Shown here: piece by piece, positions 1-8,446 of the stretch | How positions within the stretch are numbered: the first letter of the stretch is position 1 | Layout of the letters: each line of letters begins with the position of its first letter | Assembly (NCBI RefSeq): GCF_020734105.1 | Contig: NZ_JAJAFR010000012.1 | Location: forward strand, 49,424 to 113,423 | DNA length: 64,000 nt | Direction of reading: 5' to 3' | Origin: Alkalihalobacillus deserti | Lineage (GTDB): Bacteria > Bacillota > Bacilli > Bacillales > Bacillaceae_D | The notes under the pieces: generated by a model | What the model saw: the letters and a program-made list of their open reading frames with translations, nothing else | Database searches by the model: none | What the model was told of the DNA's origin: nothing | Made by a program: the position numbers and the translations under genes

Positions 1-65
1 ACTAATATTATAGTAAAAGAATACATACTTGCTTTTGAATAAAACGACCTTTCCATCTGACTCAT
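1..65 (-). CDS. Partial gene at left edge, FNR-type promoter
   Basis: An ATG at 65 on the minus strand follows a good ribosome binding site (AAGGAG, seven bases upstream). Only 21 codons lie inside the window and they stay open to the edge; the product begins MSQMERSFYSKASM. I do not recognise the protein from so short a piece. The perfect FNR-type operator upstream (131-146) suggests a role in anaerobic or nitrate/nitrite metabolism, but that is inference from the promoter alone. Confidence 0.45.
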   Translation of the reverse strand, partial: MSQMERSFYSKASMYSFTIIL

Positions 66-103
66 GTTGCCACTCCTTACTAATTCAATAAAGTTGTAAA
101 GTT

Positions 104-146
104 ATTGTAAGATTTTATTTCATCACAAACTGTGACGTTGCTCACA
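104..146 (-). promoter_or_regulatory. FNR-type box and -10 element
   Basis: TGTGA-N6-TCACA at 131-146 is a perfect match to the Bacillus FNR operator. On the minus strand TACAAT (109-104) fits a -10 hexamer whose start point near 97 would place the box centre at -41.5, the classic class II activator position. It would drive the gene starting at 65. The box, the spacing and the hexamer are seen directly; FNR binding is inferred. Confidence 0.8.
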
Positions 147-212
147 CTTCCTTTCTTTTATATGTCGAAAACGTGAATAACAAGAAATGAAATAAAAAAA
201 AGAAACTCCTCA

Positions 213-842
213 TCATTGATGATTCGTTTCCAATCCTTCATTTATGGAGTTTACTCGAAAGTTTTTATTATGCTCCAATACTTGTTGATAATCTTCTAAA
301 CTTTGAATCCGAAAAGAAAAAGAACTATTATCTATACAACGCAATACCTTAAACGTGATACGTTCGAGTAAACTCATTATTCCTAATTGCTCTTGTTCCA
401 CTAATTCTTGAGTAGCTTCTATACATGAGCGATCATAAATACCATGAAATAATTGTAAATGGCCCTCCCATTCAGGTACAACTAATTGAACACCAGATTG
501 CTTTTTCTCATAAATCATTTGGGGAACCGCATCAACTGATAGAAATGGCATATCTGGAGTAACGACCCTAAGAGTATCATTTTTCGCTAAAGATAATGCT
601 GCATGCATCCCACTTAAAGTACCTGTACCTTTATAATAATCAGTTATGATTCGAATTGAACTTCCAAGTATAGGTAAGTATGAATGAGGTTGATTTGTTA
701 CCAAGATGATTTCTTGACAGACTTTCTTCATTTCTCGAACTTGCCTTTCAAGTACCGTATCATTTCCTATCTTTAATAGGACAGTTAAGGTATCAAGACC
801 TTTTGCGTATCCGCCATCTATAATTACACCGGTTAAATTCAT
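213..842 (-). CDS. MobA-like nucleotidyltransferase, degenerate signature
   Basis: The 209-residue product resembles molybdenum cofactor guanylyltransferase (MobA), which adds GMP to molybdopterin for enzymes such as nitrate reductase. The fold is suggested by GTLSGMHAAL near residue 74 and TPDMPFLS near 94, which match the family motifs GPLxGIxAAL and CDMPFL. The N-terminal nucleotide-binding signature, normally LAGGxSxRMGxxKALL, is here DGGYAKGLDTLTVLLKIG, so the conserved Arg and Met-Gly are missing and the protein may not bind GTP normally. Start chosen from TAAGGAGGTG seven bases before ATG. It is read divergently from fnr, which supports a link with anaerobic respiration. It could be a decayed or repurposed family member. 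Confidence 0.65.
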   Translation of the reverse strand: MNLTGVIIDGGYAKGLDTLTVLLKIGNDTVLERQVREMKKVCQEIILVTNQPHSYLPILGSSIRIITDYYKGTGTLSGMHAALSLAKNDTLRVVTPDMPFLSVDAVPQMIYEKKQSGVQLVVPEWEGHLQLFHGIYDRSCIEATQELVEQEQLGIMSLLERITFKVLRCIDNSSFSFRIQSLEDYQQVLEHNKNFRVNSINEGLETNHQ

Positions 843-945
843 TTCGCCACACCTCCTTACCTATACTTTAAATTCAAATCTTAAAAACATCTGTTAACTT
901 GGTCACAGTTTCAAATAAATTCAACAAAAGCCTATTTCGTTAAGG

Positions 946-987
946 TGTGATTTTATCACATTTTATTTTTTAGTGATCCGTTATAAT
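946..987 (+). promoter_or_regulatory. FNR-like box and -10 of fnr
   Basis: TGTGATTTTATCACA (946-960) is a perfect palindrome resembling the FNR operator but with a five-base instead of six-base spacer. TATAAT at 982-987 puts the start near 994 and the box centre near -41, so fnr looks autoregulated. The one-base-short spacer may weaken binding. Confidence 0.65.
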
Positions 988-1017
988 AAAAACAATCATA
1001 CGTCAGGAGGAATTACC

Positions 1018-1719
1018 ATGACAAAATTAACACTTGAGCGTAGCATCCAACAAAATACATTCCATCTATCAGATAAAACATTAACGGCTTTAACCGATAT
1101 TATGTACGAACAAACAGTCGAGGCTGGGAGCTACTTATTTTGGGAAGGTGCCCAAGCTATAAAAGAGGGTCATGTTAAAATGACAAAATCAACATCTGAT
1201 GGTAAGGATTATATCCTCAATATGTTTAGTAATGGTGACTTATTTGGAGAATTAAGTAGTTTCATTGATATTAAATATAGCTATAATGCACAAGTGATGA
1301 AGGATAGTGTGATTGGAGTTATCCAACAAAAAGATTTGGAAATTATCCTTTGGCAACAAGGGGAAATTGCTGTTGAATTTTTAAAATGGACGTCGTTATT
1401 GAATCAAATTACACAGTCCAAATTACGTGACTTAACGCTTCACGGTAAACTCGGTGCTCTTTGCTCAACGATCATTCGAATGCCCAATTCTTACGGTGAG
1501 AAATTGAATGGTGGAATTCGCATTACAAAGAAAGTTAAAAATGGTGAACTAGGAGAATATATTGGTGCAACAAGAGAAAGCGTGAATCGTATGTTATCTG
1601 ATTTGCGTTCAAAAGAAATAATAGGTCAAGAGAATGGCCATCTTGTTGTCTATGAATTAGATCAATTAAAGGATATTTGCCATTGTGAAAATGGTCCTTT
1701 AGAGATTTGCAGAATGTAA
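1018..1719 (+). CDS. fnr: Fnr-type anaerobic regulator with lost ligand
   Basis: CRP/FNR family regulator (233 residues) with an N-terminal cNMP-like beta-barrel and a C-terminal helix-turn-helix containing ATRESVNRMLSDLRSKE. In Bacillus, Fnr carries a 4Fe-4S cluster held by three C-terminal cysteines and one aspartate and activates anaerobic respiration genes. Here the tail reads ICHCENGPLEICRM: the middle ligand of the usual CENCPLEIC is glycine (GGT where TGT is expected), although an extra cysteine lies two residues upstream; the aspartate (SKLRDLTLHG) is kept. About five residues are also missing in the barrel, where EGAQAIKEGHVK lacks the usual strand between A and I. Start: ATG at 1018 with CAGGAGG; upstream codons lie in the ribosome site. 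Function may be altered or lost. Confidence 0.85.
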   Translation: MTKLTLERSIQQNTFHLSDKTLTALTDIMYEQTVEAGSYLFWEGAQAIKEGHVKMTKSTSDGKDYILNMFSNGDLFGELSSFIDIKYSYNAQVMKDSVIGVIQQKDLEIILWQQGEIAVEFLKWTSLLNQITQSKLRDLTLHGKLGALCSTIIRMPNSYGEKLNGGIRITKKVKNGELGEYIGATRESVNRMLSDLRSKEIIGQENGHLVVYELDQLKDICHCENGPLEICRM

Positions 1720-1720
1720 T

Positions 1721-1761
1721 GTAAAAATGAGGCTGACAGCTAATGTCAGCCTCATTTTTAC
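1721..1761 (+). terminator. fnr terminator
   Basis: Perfect 18-bp inverted repeat (1721-1738 and 1744-1761, loop GCTAA) with A/T ends, directly after the fnr stop codon. Confidence 0.9.
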
Positions 1762-1840
1762 ATGGTCAGAATTAGTTTGTACCCCATTAATCCCTTTAAT
1801 AACAAAACGCTTCACTTGTTATACACACTTTCCTCGATAA

Positions 1841-1896
1841 AGTGATGTTCATCACAGTTTTTATCCTATTTTTCTTATATTGTAGTAACAAAGGAG
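1841..1896 (+). promoter_or_regulatory. FNR-type promoter of mrp-like gene
   Basis: AGTGA-N6-TCACA (1841-1856) differs from the FNR consensus at one base. TATATT at 1876-1881 would give a start near 1888, with the box at about -40. AAGGAG (1891-1896) is the ribosome binding site for the TTG start at 1905. Confidence 0.65.
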
Positions 1897-1904
1897 TGAG
1901 CAAA

Positions 1905-2648
1905 TTGTTAAATGGAAATATCATTGCAATTACAAGTGGAAAAGGTGGCGTAGGAAAATCGACCGTTGCCGTAAATCTTGCCCTATCATTAGCAGATGTA
2001 GGTAAAAAAGTTGCGCTTATTGACTTAGATATTTATGGTTATAGTATTCCTAAAATCTTAAACATCCAATCGAAACCAAAAACAATGAATAATAAAATGA
2101 TCCCAGTCGGACATGAGAATATTACAGTTATGTCAATGGGCTTCCTTTTAAAAGGAAATGAGCCAGTTGTCTGGCGCGGTCCTATGGTCGGAAAAATGAT
2201 CGATCACTTTTTTGATGAGGTCATTTGAGGGAAACAAGATTATGTTATTCTTGATTTACCACCAGGGACCGGTGACATGGCATTAGATCTGCATCAAAAG
2301 CTACCACAATGTCAAGAAATTATTGTTACTACCCCGCACCCCAATGCTGTTCATGTAGCGGAACGGACTGGGATTATGGCGAAGCAAACCAATCACACCA
2401 TTTTAGGTGTCATTGAAAACATGTCGTATTTCACTCCTAATGGAACCGAGAAATACTATTTATTTGGCCAAGGAGGCGGAGAAAAACTTGCTTCTAGTCT
2501 AGGGACAGACTTACTTGCTTCTATCCCACTAGCAGCACCACAAGAATATGGTGACCCTTCTGTATTGATAAGCGAAGAACCTGAACTTAAGAAAGTGTTT
2601 TATGCATTAGCTGTGAAATTGATAAATAAGTTTGCCCAGAGACAATAA
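1905..2648 (+). pseudogene. Mrp/NBP35-type ATPase with in-frame TGA
   Basis: Mrp/ApbC/NBP35 P-loop ATPase (iron-sulfur cluster carrier family), 247 codons, without the N-terminal DUF59 seen in SalA. The deviant Walker [10 protein letters not shown] lies at residues 13-21 and DLPPGTGD follows in the middle. Codon 108 is TGA (2226-2228), exactly where the family has a conserved Trp (TGG) in the sequence EVIWG; both halves remain in one frame, so a single G to A change explains it. The usual CxxC near the C-terminus is replaced in NMSYFTPNGTEKYY. Start is TTG at 1905 behind AAGGAG; an upstream ATG at 1842 lies inside the FNR box. Either a nonsense pseudogene, a sequencing error, or UGA read-through. 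Confidence 0.85.
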
Positions 2649-2674
2649 AATAGAAATTAATATTGAATTCATTG

Positions 2675-2715
2675 ATAGAGCATCTTTATCATCTTGATGG
2701 TGCTCTATTTTCTTT
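2675..2715 (+). terminator. Terminator after mrp-like gene
   Basis: ATAGAGCA (2675-2682) pairs with TGCTCTAT (2701-2708), followed by TTTTC. Confidence 0.65.
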
Positions 2716-2723
2716 AATTTTAA

Positions 2724-2860
2724 AATCGCCTTTTAACGATTGTTGATGCTGACAAGATTATCTTTATTGAAAACGGAGTAGTTACTGGAATGGAACTCAT
2801 GACGAACTCTCATCTTCCCACAATTTATATCGAGAATTTGCTAAACAGCAACTCGTCTAA
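2724..2860 (+). pseudogene. Tail of an ABC exporter ATPase
   Basis: Translation gives HRLLTIVDADKIIFIENG followed by VVTGM, the end of an ABC exporter nucleotide-binding domain (H-loop region onward). After GGAATG one base is missing; in the next frame it continues as THDELSSSHNLYREFAKQQ and ends LV-stop at 2860. No Walker motifs, membrane domain or start remain, so this is a gene tail left behind by deletion. Confidence 0.75.
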
Positions 2861-3011
2861 GAGCTTAAATATGAACAACTATTTTTGCTATTTAACTTTT
2901 AGCTTATCTAATTTAAATATTCCCACTTTTATGTAAAATCAGCCTATCTCTAAATCGAATCATGATAATAGAGTGTCTGACCTACCATAGAACAAAGCAA
3001 AGCTCAAATAA

Positions 3012-3758
3012 TTATTGTTGAGTTAAAATAACTGGACCGTTTTTCGTGATCACCAATGTATGTTCATATTGTGCAGATAATTTGCCGTCTACAGTTCGTG
3101 CGGTCCATCCATTTGCATCTAACTTACTGCCCCATGCTCCTTGATTTATCATTGGTTCGATGGTGATGACCATCCCTTCTTTGAGTCTCAGACCTCTGCC
3201 AGGTGCACCAAAATGAAGAATTTGTGGCTCTTCGTGAAGGGTCGGTCCAATGCCATGTCCTGTAAAATCTCTAACAACGGAAAATCCTTCAGGTTCCACA
3301 TATGTTTGGATAGCATGACCGATATCGCCTAACCGATTCCCAATAAGAGCTTGTTCAATCCCTTTATAAAGCGATTTCTCAGTGACTTCTAATAATTTTT
3401 TGGCACTACTTGAAATGTCTCCAACCGGATATGTCCAAGCTGAATCTGCCAACCCGCCTTTATAGTTTACGACCATATCGATTGTAACGATATCTCCGTC
3501 CTTTAGAGACTGATTTCTCGGGAATCCATGACAAATTTCATCGTTCACTGAGGCGCATGTTGCATATTCATAACCCTTATAGCCTTTTTGTTCTGGTGTT
3601 GCTCCATTTTCTTGTAAAAAACCTTCTACAAACGTATCAATCTCTAAAGTTGTAATGCCTGGTTTAATCAGTTTAGCAATTTCTTTATGGCAAGAAGCCA
3701 ATATGACACCAGCTTGTTGCATTAATTTAATTTCTCTTTCGCTTTTTAAGTTCACCAT
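3012..3758 (-). CDS. Type I methionine aminopeptidase (YflG-like)
   Basis: Removes N-terminal methionine from new proteins in the cytoplasm, using two metal ions. The 248-residue product has the five metal ligands of the family: Asp in TIDMVV, Asp in LADSAW, His in TGHGIG, Glu in TIEPM and Glu in YEHT, plus the substrate-binding His in CHGFP. The end, EHTLVITKNGPVIL, resembles the second Bacillus enzyme YflG rather than the ribosomal-cluster Map. The start is ATG at 3758 behind TAGGAGTGAG; a longer reading frame to 3806 has no ribosome site. Stands alone between a decayed region and tag. Confidence 0.92.
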   Translation of the reverse strand: MVNLKSEREIKLMQQAGVILASCHKEIAKLIKPGITTLEIDTFVEGFLQENGATPEQKGYKGYEYATCASVNDEICHGFPRNQSLKDGDIVTIDMVVNYKGGLADSAWTYPVGDISSSAKKLLEVTEKSLYKGIEQALIGNRLGDIGHAIQTYVEPEGFSVVRDFTGHGIGPTLHEEPQILHFGAPGRGLRLKEGMVITIEPMINQGAWGSKLDANGWTARTVDGKLSAQYEHTLVITKNGPVILTQQ

Positions 3759-3902
3759 ATAACTCACTCCTAAACGTTGATATCTTAATATAAATGTTGT
3801 CCTCACTTAAGAAACTTTAAGTGTCCTTAACTAGATTAACTCTAAAGTTCTCCTTTTTCAATAATACCCAGTACGTGTCTACAACGTCATCTACTCTTTC
3901 AT

Positions 3903-4487
3903 TCATGGTTCTTTATTCTTATCACCTGAAAAGTTTTCAAACTTAAAGCAATCCGTTGTATGATCATGTACCAAACCGGTAGCTTGCATAAAAGAATAAC
4001 AAATCGTAGGGCCAACAAATTTAAAACCGTGAGCTTTCAGAGATTTACTCATTTTTTCAGAAATAGCATTCTTTGAAGGGACTTCTTTGCTAGAAGCCCA
4101 TTGATTTACAATTGTCTTATGATCAACAAATGACCAAATGAAATTTGAAAAACTACCATGTTCCATTTGTATTTTTATTATACAGTTCGCGTTATGTATA
4201 ACAGAATTTAATTTCAATTTATGTTGAATAAGGTCTCGATTCGTTAACAATTCTTCTTGTTCCTCTTCCGTAAAAGCTGCGACTCTATCAATAGAAAAAT
4301 CATGGTAAGCCCTTTTATAATACTCTCGTTTTTTAAGAACAGTTAACCAGCTTAATCCTGCCTGTGCCCCTTCAAGGGTAAGGTATTCAAATAATTTTTG
4401 ATCATTAAATATCGGACTCCCCCACTCATGATCATGATATTCTTTTAATAATTCGTGAGCCACAGCCCACTTACACCTGCATAACAT
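3903..4487 (-). CDS. tag: DNA-3-methyladenine glycosylase I
   Basis: Base-excision repair enzyme that removes 3-methyladenine from alkylated DNA. The 194-residue product matches Tag along its full length: the zinc site Cys5, His18, His176 and Cys180; YHDHEWG; the catalytic Glu in LEGAQAGLSW; and KFVGPTICYSFMQATGLV. Start ATG at 4487 follows AAGGAG. No operon partners are visible. Confidence 0.95.
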   Translation of the reverse strand: MLCRCKWAVAHELLKEYHDHEWGSPIFNDQKLFEYLTLEGAQAGLSWLTVLKKREYYKRAYHDFSIDRVAAFTEEEQEELLTNRDLIQHKLKLNSVIHNANCIIKIQMEHGSFSNFIWSFVDHKTIVNQWASSKEVPSKNAISEKMSKSLKAHGFKFVGPTICYSFMQATGLVHDHTTDCFKFENFSGDKNKEP

Positions 4488-4618
4488 AAATTCTCCTTCT
4501 CTGCTACTTTCAGTCTTGATTCTAGCTCATTGAAATAACACACTATTATCAATGTTTTTTCACTTCATCAGTTTAAACCATTATGAACTTAAAAAACACG
4601 CAGTTTAGCGATTAGTGA

Positions 4619-5026
4619 CTAGAAGTATTTAAAGAAACCTAAGCATCTTTTGTAGAGTGTTAAGGTAAGTAGGTCAGGACGTAAGGCATTATCGGTTGTT
4701 TGACCTAAAGAAATACTGTAAATAATCCCTCCACCCGATGGGATTCCATTTTCATTTTCTGTAACTATGGATAAATAAAAGGTTTCATTATTTTCAAGGG
4801 CCTTTAGATGCCTTTGAACCCGATTAGTTGCTTCAGATAACATCTAATTGTAAATTTGTGTATTAAATTTCATCGAAGTTACCATATTATTTGAATCCGT
4901 TGCAGCTATAGACATTAAAGTTGGTTTAATTCCCCGCTCAATAATCTTAAATGAGAGCAAGAGGATATATCGAAATGGAATCGGTCCTTTACGAGAGCGA
5001 GGTTTGTATTTACTTGGTGTTCTCAT
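4619..5026 (-). pseudogene. yunB: Sporulation gene yunB, decayed
   Basis: YunB is a sigma-E-controlled sporulation protein of about 250 residues. Here RKGPIPFRYILLLSF is followed directly by KIIERGIKPTLMSIA, so most of the membrane segment is deleted. The frame then reaches an amber stop (TAG at 4846-4844) after FNTQIYN, continues in frame as MLSEATNRVQRHLKALE, keeps IIYSISLGQTTDNAL, and dissolves into unrelated residues before 4619. The original ribosome site (AGAGGGG before ATG at 5026) survives. Loss of the membrane anchor, a nonsense codon and loss of the C-terminal half make this a clear pseudogene. Confidence 0.85.
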
Positions 5027-5149
5027 GTCAGCCCCTCTTTATTCATTTTTATGCAACAAGGTTAGGAGTTTGACCAAATAAAATGGAAATGGTTTGACCA
5101 TAAATTTTATGGAATATTACTGATATCATATTAAATGTTAGAGAAAGCA

Positions 5150-6133
5150 TCAAACCCTTTTATTTTTTCTCATAGATTCGCAAACAATTACTTCACGAGA
5201 AAATGATCCTTTTTTCGCAACACAACGGTCGACTATGTCAAACCCCGCCTTAACAAGAATAGAATCAATTGGATCAATGGTTATGACAACAACTTTATCA
5301 GCAAATTTATAGGCACTCTTAAGCATGGCTAATTGTGAATCAGGAGACAAAACCGAACATAAATTGTATGGCATATCAATTATGGCCACATCATAATGAT
5401 CTCTTACATTTCGCATATCACCTAGATTCACTTCTCCTTCAAATCCAAAATAACCTATATTTTCTCTAGCACCTGGGATTACAAGAGGGTTTAAATCTCT
5501 GCCTACAATGTCTAATCCCATTGATAATGCTTCGATCAAAACCGTTCCAATTCCGCAACAAGGGTCTATTACTTTATTTCCAGTCGTGATAGGAGATGCA
5601 ATATTAACCACGGCCCTTGCAACACGAGTACTTAAAGCGGTGGAATAATTATGTGGTTTTGCTTGGTGCTTTAACCAAATGGCCTTACTTTTTATATATT
5701 TACCAAATAGCCATCCTTCATTTAACTTCATAATTGCAAATATCATTTCTGGATTTATTAAATCAACCTTTCCTCGAATTCTCGTCCCCACTTCCCGTTC
5801 AATCGATCGTCTTTCCTTAAATTCGACTTTGTCAGTCTTTTCTTGATCTCCATGTTGAACAAACATAACTTTAAATGGTTGTTCTACAATTTTCAATTCT
5901 TTCACCTGTTGAACCATCTCTTCTAAGGAAGGTGTTTGATAAGTCACATCCACTCTTGCTTTTATAAAGGGACTTCGACTGGGGTCTATTTTCAGTGGAC
6001 TTTGTAAAACAGAAGAGGAGGTATCAAATCCAAATAATGACCGCATTTCCAACTTACACAAAGAAATTTCATCTTCATGATAGGAATACGTATATATAAA
6101 TTTTGCAGGTATTGTTTTAGTAAGCTTTGTCAT
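5150..6133 (-). CDS. TRM11-like RNA methyltransferase
   Basis: A 327-residue SAM-dependent methyltransferase. The C-terminal Rossmann domain has motif I DPCCGIGTVLIEA near residue 190 and the catalytic motif IV DMPYN near 253, a form of N/D-P-P-Y used for methylating an exocyclic amine. The N-terminal half (residues 1-150) resembles the THUMP-containing part of Trm11-type tRNA guanosine-10 methyltransferases. RNA, probably tRNA, is therefore the likely substrate, but the exact position is inferred. The start ATG at 6133 follows GGGAAG. Single-gene unit. Confidence 0.8.
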   Translation of the reverse strand: MTKLTKTIPAKFIYTYSYHEDEISLCKLEMRSLFGFDTSSSVLQSPLKIDPSRSPFIKARVDVTYQTPSLEEMVQQVKELKIVEQPFKVMFVQHGDQEKTDKVEFKERRSIEREVGTRIRGKVDLINPEMIFAIMKLNEGWLFGKYIKSKAIWLKHQAKPHNYSTALSTRVARAVVNIASPITTGNKVIDPCCGIGTVLIEALSMGLDIVGRDLNPLVIPGARENIGYFGFEGEVNLGDMRNVRDHYDVAIIDMPYNLCSVLSPDSQLAMLKSAYKFADKVVVITIDPIDSILVKAGFDIVDRCVAKKGSFSREVIVCESMRKNKRV

Positions 6134-6235
6134 CTAACTACTTCCCATCTTTCTATAACTTATTATCTACATTATAGTTGAAATATTGATCAAATACCGT
6201 AATTAGAATATTAAGCTAGCTTAAGAATATATCGC

Positions 6236-6280
6236 AAAAAAACCTGACTACCTTATTTTATGAAGGTGGTCAGGTTAGTT
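6236..6280 (-). terminator. htpG terminator
   Basis: Stem of 14 bp with one mismatch (6241-6254 with 6263-6276), followed on the minus strand by a run of seven T, 15 bases after the htpG stop. Confidence 0.9.
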
Positions 6281-6290
6281 CGCTCCAAAG

Positions 6291-8165
6291 CTAAATCATA
6301 ATTTTACACATGTCATTTGTAAAGTCCACTGGGTCTTGAAGTGGCAATCCTTCTATAAGTAGCGCTTGACTATAAAGTAATTTAGTATATAGACTTAGTT
6401 TCTCTTGATCTGTCTCAAAAGCATTTTTCAATGATGTAAAGACATCATGATTGGTATTGAGTTCTAGTACCTTATCCGCTTTGATATTTTGATTATCTGG
6501 CATAGCTTGAAGTATTTTTTCCATTTCAATTGTTACTTCGCCATCCGTCGCTATACAGACTGGATGTGATTTCAACCTTTTTGATACCCGAACATCCTTT
6601 ACCTTATCTACTAAGATCTTTTTCATAGCTTCAAACAACTCTTTATGGTCTTTCTCTTCTGTTTGTTCACTCTGAGAATCCTCTTCTAAACCTAAATCAC
6701 CACTCGATATAGATTTGAACTCTTTCTCGTTATAAGTTGCTAACATTTTAATAGCGAATTCATCAATATCTTCAGTGAAATATAAGACTTCATAGCCTTT
6801 ATCTGACACTAATTCCATCTGTGGCAGCTTTTCGATTCTTTCATTCGTTTCTCCTGAAGCATAATAAATGTATTTCTGATCATCAGTCATTCTTGACACA
6901 TACTCGGCTAGAGTGACCATCTTCTTTTCTTTCGAAGAGTAAAACATTAATAGATCTTGTAGTGCATCTTTATTAGAGCCGAAATCCGTGTATACGCCAT
7001 ATTTCAGTTGTCTACCAAATGACTGGTAAAACTGCTCATACTTTTCCCGCTCATCTTTTAATAAGCTTTGTAATTGACTTTTTATTTTACTTTTGATGTT
7101 TTTTGCAATTAACTTTAATTGACGGTCATGTTGCAAGATCTCTCTTGAGATATTTAACGATAAATCCTCTGAATCCACCATCCCTTTAACAAAACTGAAA
7201 TGATCAGGTAGTAAATCAGCGCACTTATTCATGATTAATACTCCATTTGAATACAATTCTAAGCCCTTCTCATACTCTTTTGTATAAAAATCAAACGGAA
7301 TGTTTTCTGGAATATACAAAATAGCATTATATCTCACAGCACCATCGACACTAATATGAAGATGTTTAAGCGGTTTGTCGAAACCATAATGTTTCTCTTT
7401 ATAGAAATTCTCATAGTCTTCCGTTGTTAGTTCATTTCTATTTTTTCTCCAGATCGGCACCATACTGTTAATGGTCTGTACATCTGTATACTCTTCCCAC
7501 TCACTTTCGCTCCCTTCTTTAAGTCTTTTTTCAGTAAGCTCCATTTTAATTGGGTACCGAATGAAATCTGAGTATTTCTTAATGATCGCTTTCAAACGAT
7601 AATCTTCTAAATACTCATCATAATTCTCATCTTCTGAGTTTTCTTTTATTTTTAAGACGATTTCTGTACCAAAAGACTCTTTTTCAGCTGACTCTAAAGT
7701 ATATCCATCCGCTCCATCCGACTCCCATTTAAATGCCTCGTTTGTACTAATTGCTTTACTCGTTACTGTAACCTCATCTGCAACCATAAAAGCGGAATAA
7801 AACCCAACTCCAAACTGACCAATGATATCGTGCCCATCTTTTAACTCGTTTTCATTTTTAAAAGCTAAAGATCCACTCTTAGCAATCGTTCCTAGGTTTA
7901 TTTCCAGTTCTTCTTTCGTCATCCCGATTCCTGTATCCGAGATTTTTAATATTCTCTTTTCCTTGTCAGCAGCGACTTTTATGTAATAACTGTCTTTATC
8001 AAAGTTAATCGCCTCATCTGTTAAGGCTTTGTAATACATTTTGTCAATCGCGTCACTAGCATTTGAAATTAATTCTCTTAGAAAAATTTCCTTTTGCGTA
8101 TAAATGGAATTAATCATCATTTCTAAAAGTCGTTTCGATTCTGCTTTAAATTGCTTTCTTGTCAT
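6291..8165 (-). CDS. htpG: Hsp90 chaperone HtpG
   Basis: ATP-dependent Hsp90 chaperone of the cytoplasm, 624 residues. The N-terminal GHKL ATPase domain shows [24 protein letters not shown] and [15 protein letters not shown]; middle and C-terminal domains are complete. The start is ATG at 8165 with GGGGAG seven bases upstream; a longer frame to 8183 begins inside the ribosome site. A perfect CIRCE element and a TTGACA -35 hexamer lie upstream, indicating HrcA control. In B. subtilis htpG is not an HrcA target, so this wiring differs from the model species. Confidence 0.96.
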   Translation of the reverse strand: MTRKQFKAESKRLLEMMINSIYTQKEIFLRELISNASDAIDKMYYKALTDEAINFDKDSYYIKVAADKEKRILKISDTGIGMTKEELEINLGTIAKSGSLAFKNENELKDGHDIIGQFGVGFYSAFMVADEVTVTSKAISTNEAFKWESDGADGYTLESAEKESFGTEIVLKIKENSEDENYDEYLEDYRLKAIIKKYSDFIRYPIKMELTEKRLKEGSESEWEEYTDVQTINSMVPIWRKNRNELTTEDYENFYKEKHYGFDKPLKHLHISVDGAVRYNAILYIPENIPFDFYTKEYEKGLELYSNGVLIMNKCADLLPDHFSFVKGMVDSEDLSLNISREILQHDRQLKLIAKNIKSKIKSQLQSLLKDEREKYEQFYQSFGRQLKYGVYTDFGSNKDALQDLLMFYSSKEKKMVTLAEYVSRMTDDQKYIYYASGETNERIEKLPQMELVSDKGYEVLYFTEDIDEFAIKMLATYNEKEFKSISSGDLGLEEDSQSEQTEEKDHKELFEAMKKILVDKVKDVRVSKRLKSHPVCIATDGEVTIEMEKILQAMPDNQNIKADKVLELNTNHDVFTSLKNAFETDQEKLSLYTKLLYSQALLIEGLPLQDPVDFTNDMCKIMI

Positions 8166-8244
8166 ATTGTAGCTCCCCTTCAAAAAATAAATTCAACTAG
8201 CGCTTTCGGATTGTGAAAACGGCCAGATCAGACTCAGTAAGAAA

Positions 8245-8312
8245 TTAGCACTCTCGATTAACGAGTGCTAATTCATATTTTTTATTTACCATACTTTAAT
8301 ATATTGTGTCAA
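8245..8312 (-). promoter_or_regulatory. CIRCE operator and promoter of htpG
   Basis: TTAGCACTC-N9-GAGTGCTAA at 8245-8271 is a perfect CIRCE element, the HrcA repressor target. On the minus strand TTGACA (8312-8307) is a consensus -35, and the CIRCE lies just downstream of the expected start, the standard arrangement. The palindrome is 175 bases from the divergent gene at 8447, which has its own promoter. Confidence 0.93.
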
Positions 8313-8401
8313 CAATTATAAGGAGATTGATTTAATTACAGTAATAAATATAGATATTGAAAGACATGAATGAATAATTATAGGAATAACAGTAAATATG
8401 A

Positions 8402-8407
8402 TATAAT
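8402..8407 (+). promoter_or_regulatory. Extended -10 promoter of gene at 8447
   Basis: TGATATAAT gives a consensus TATAAT with an upstream TG, 40 bases before the start codon at 8447. No good -35 is seen. Confidence 0.5.
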
Positions 8408-8446
8408 GAGCAAACTAAATATATTAGATCATTTACTGGAGGCAAC

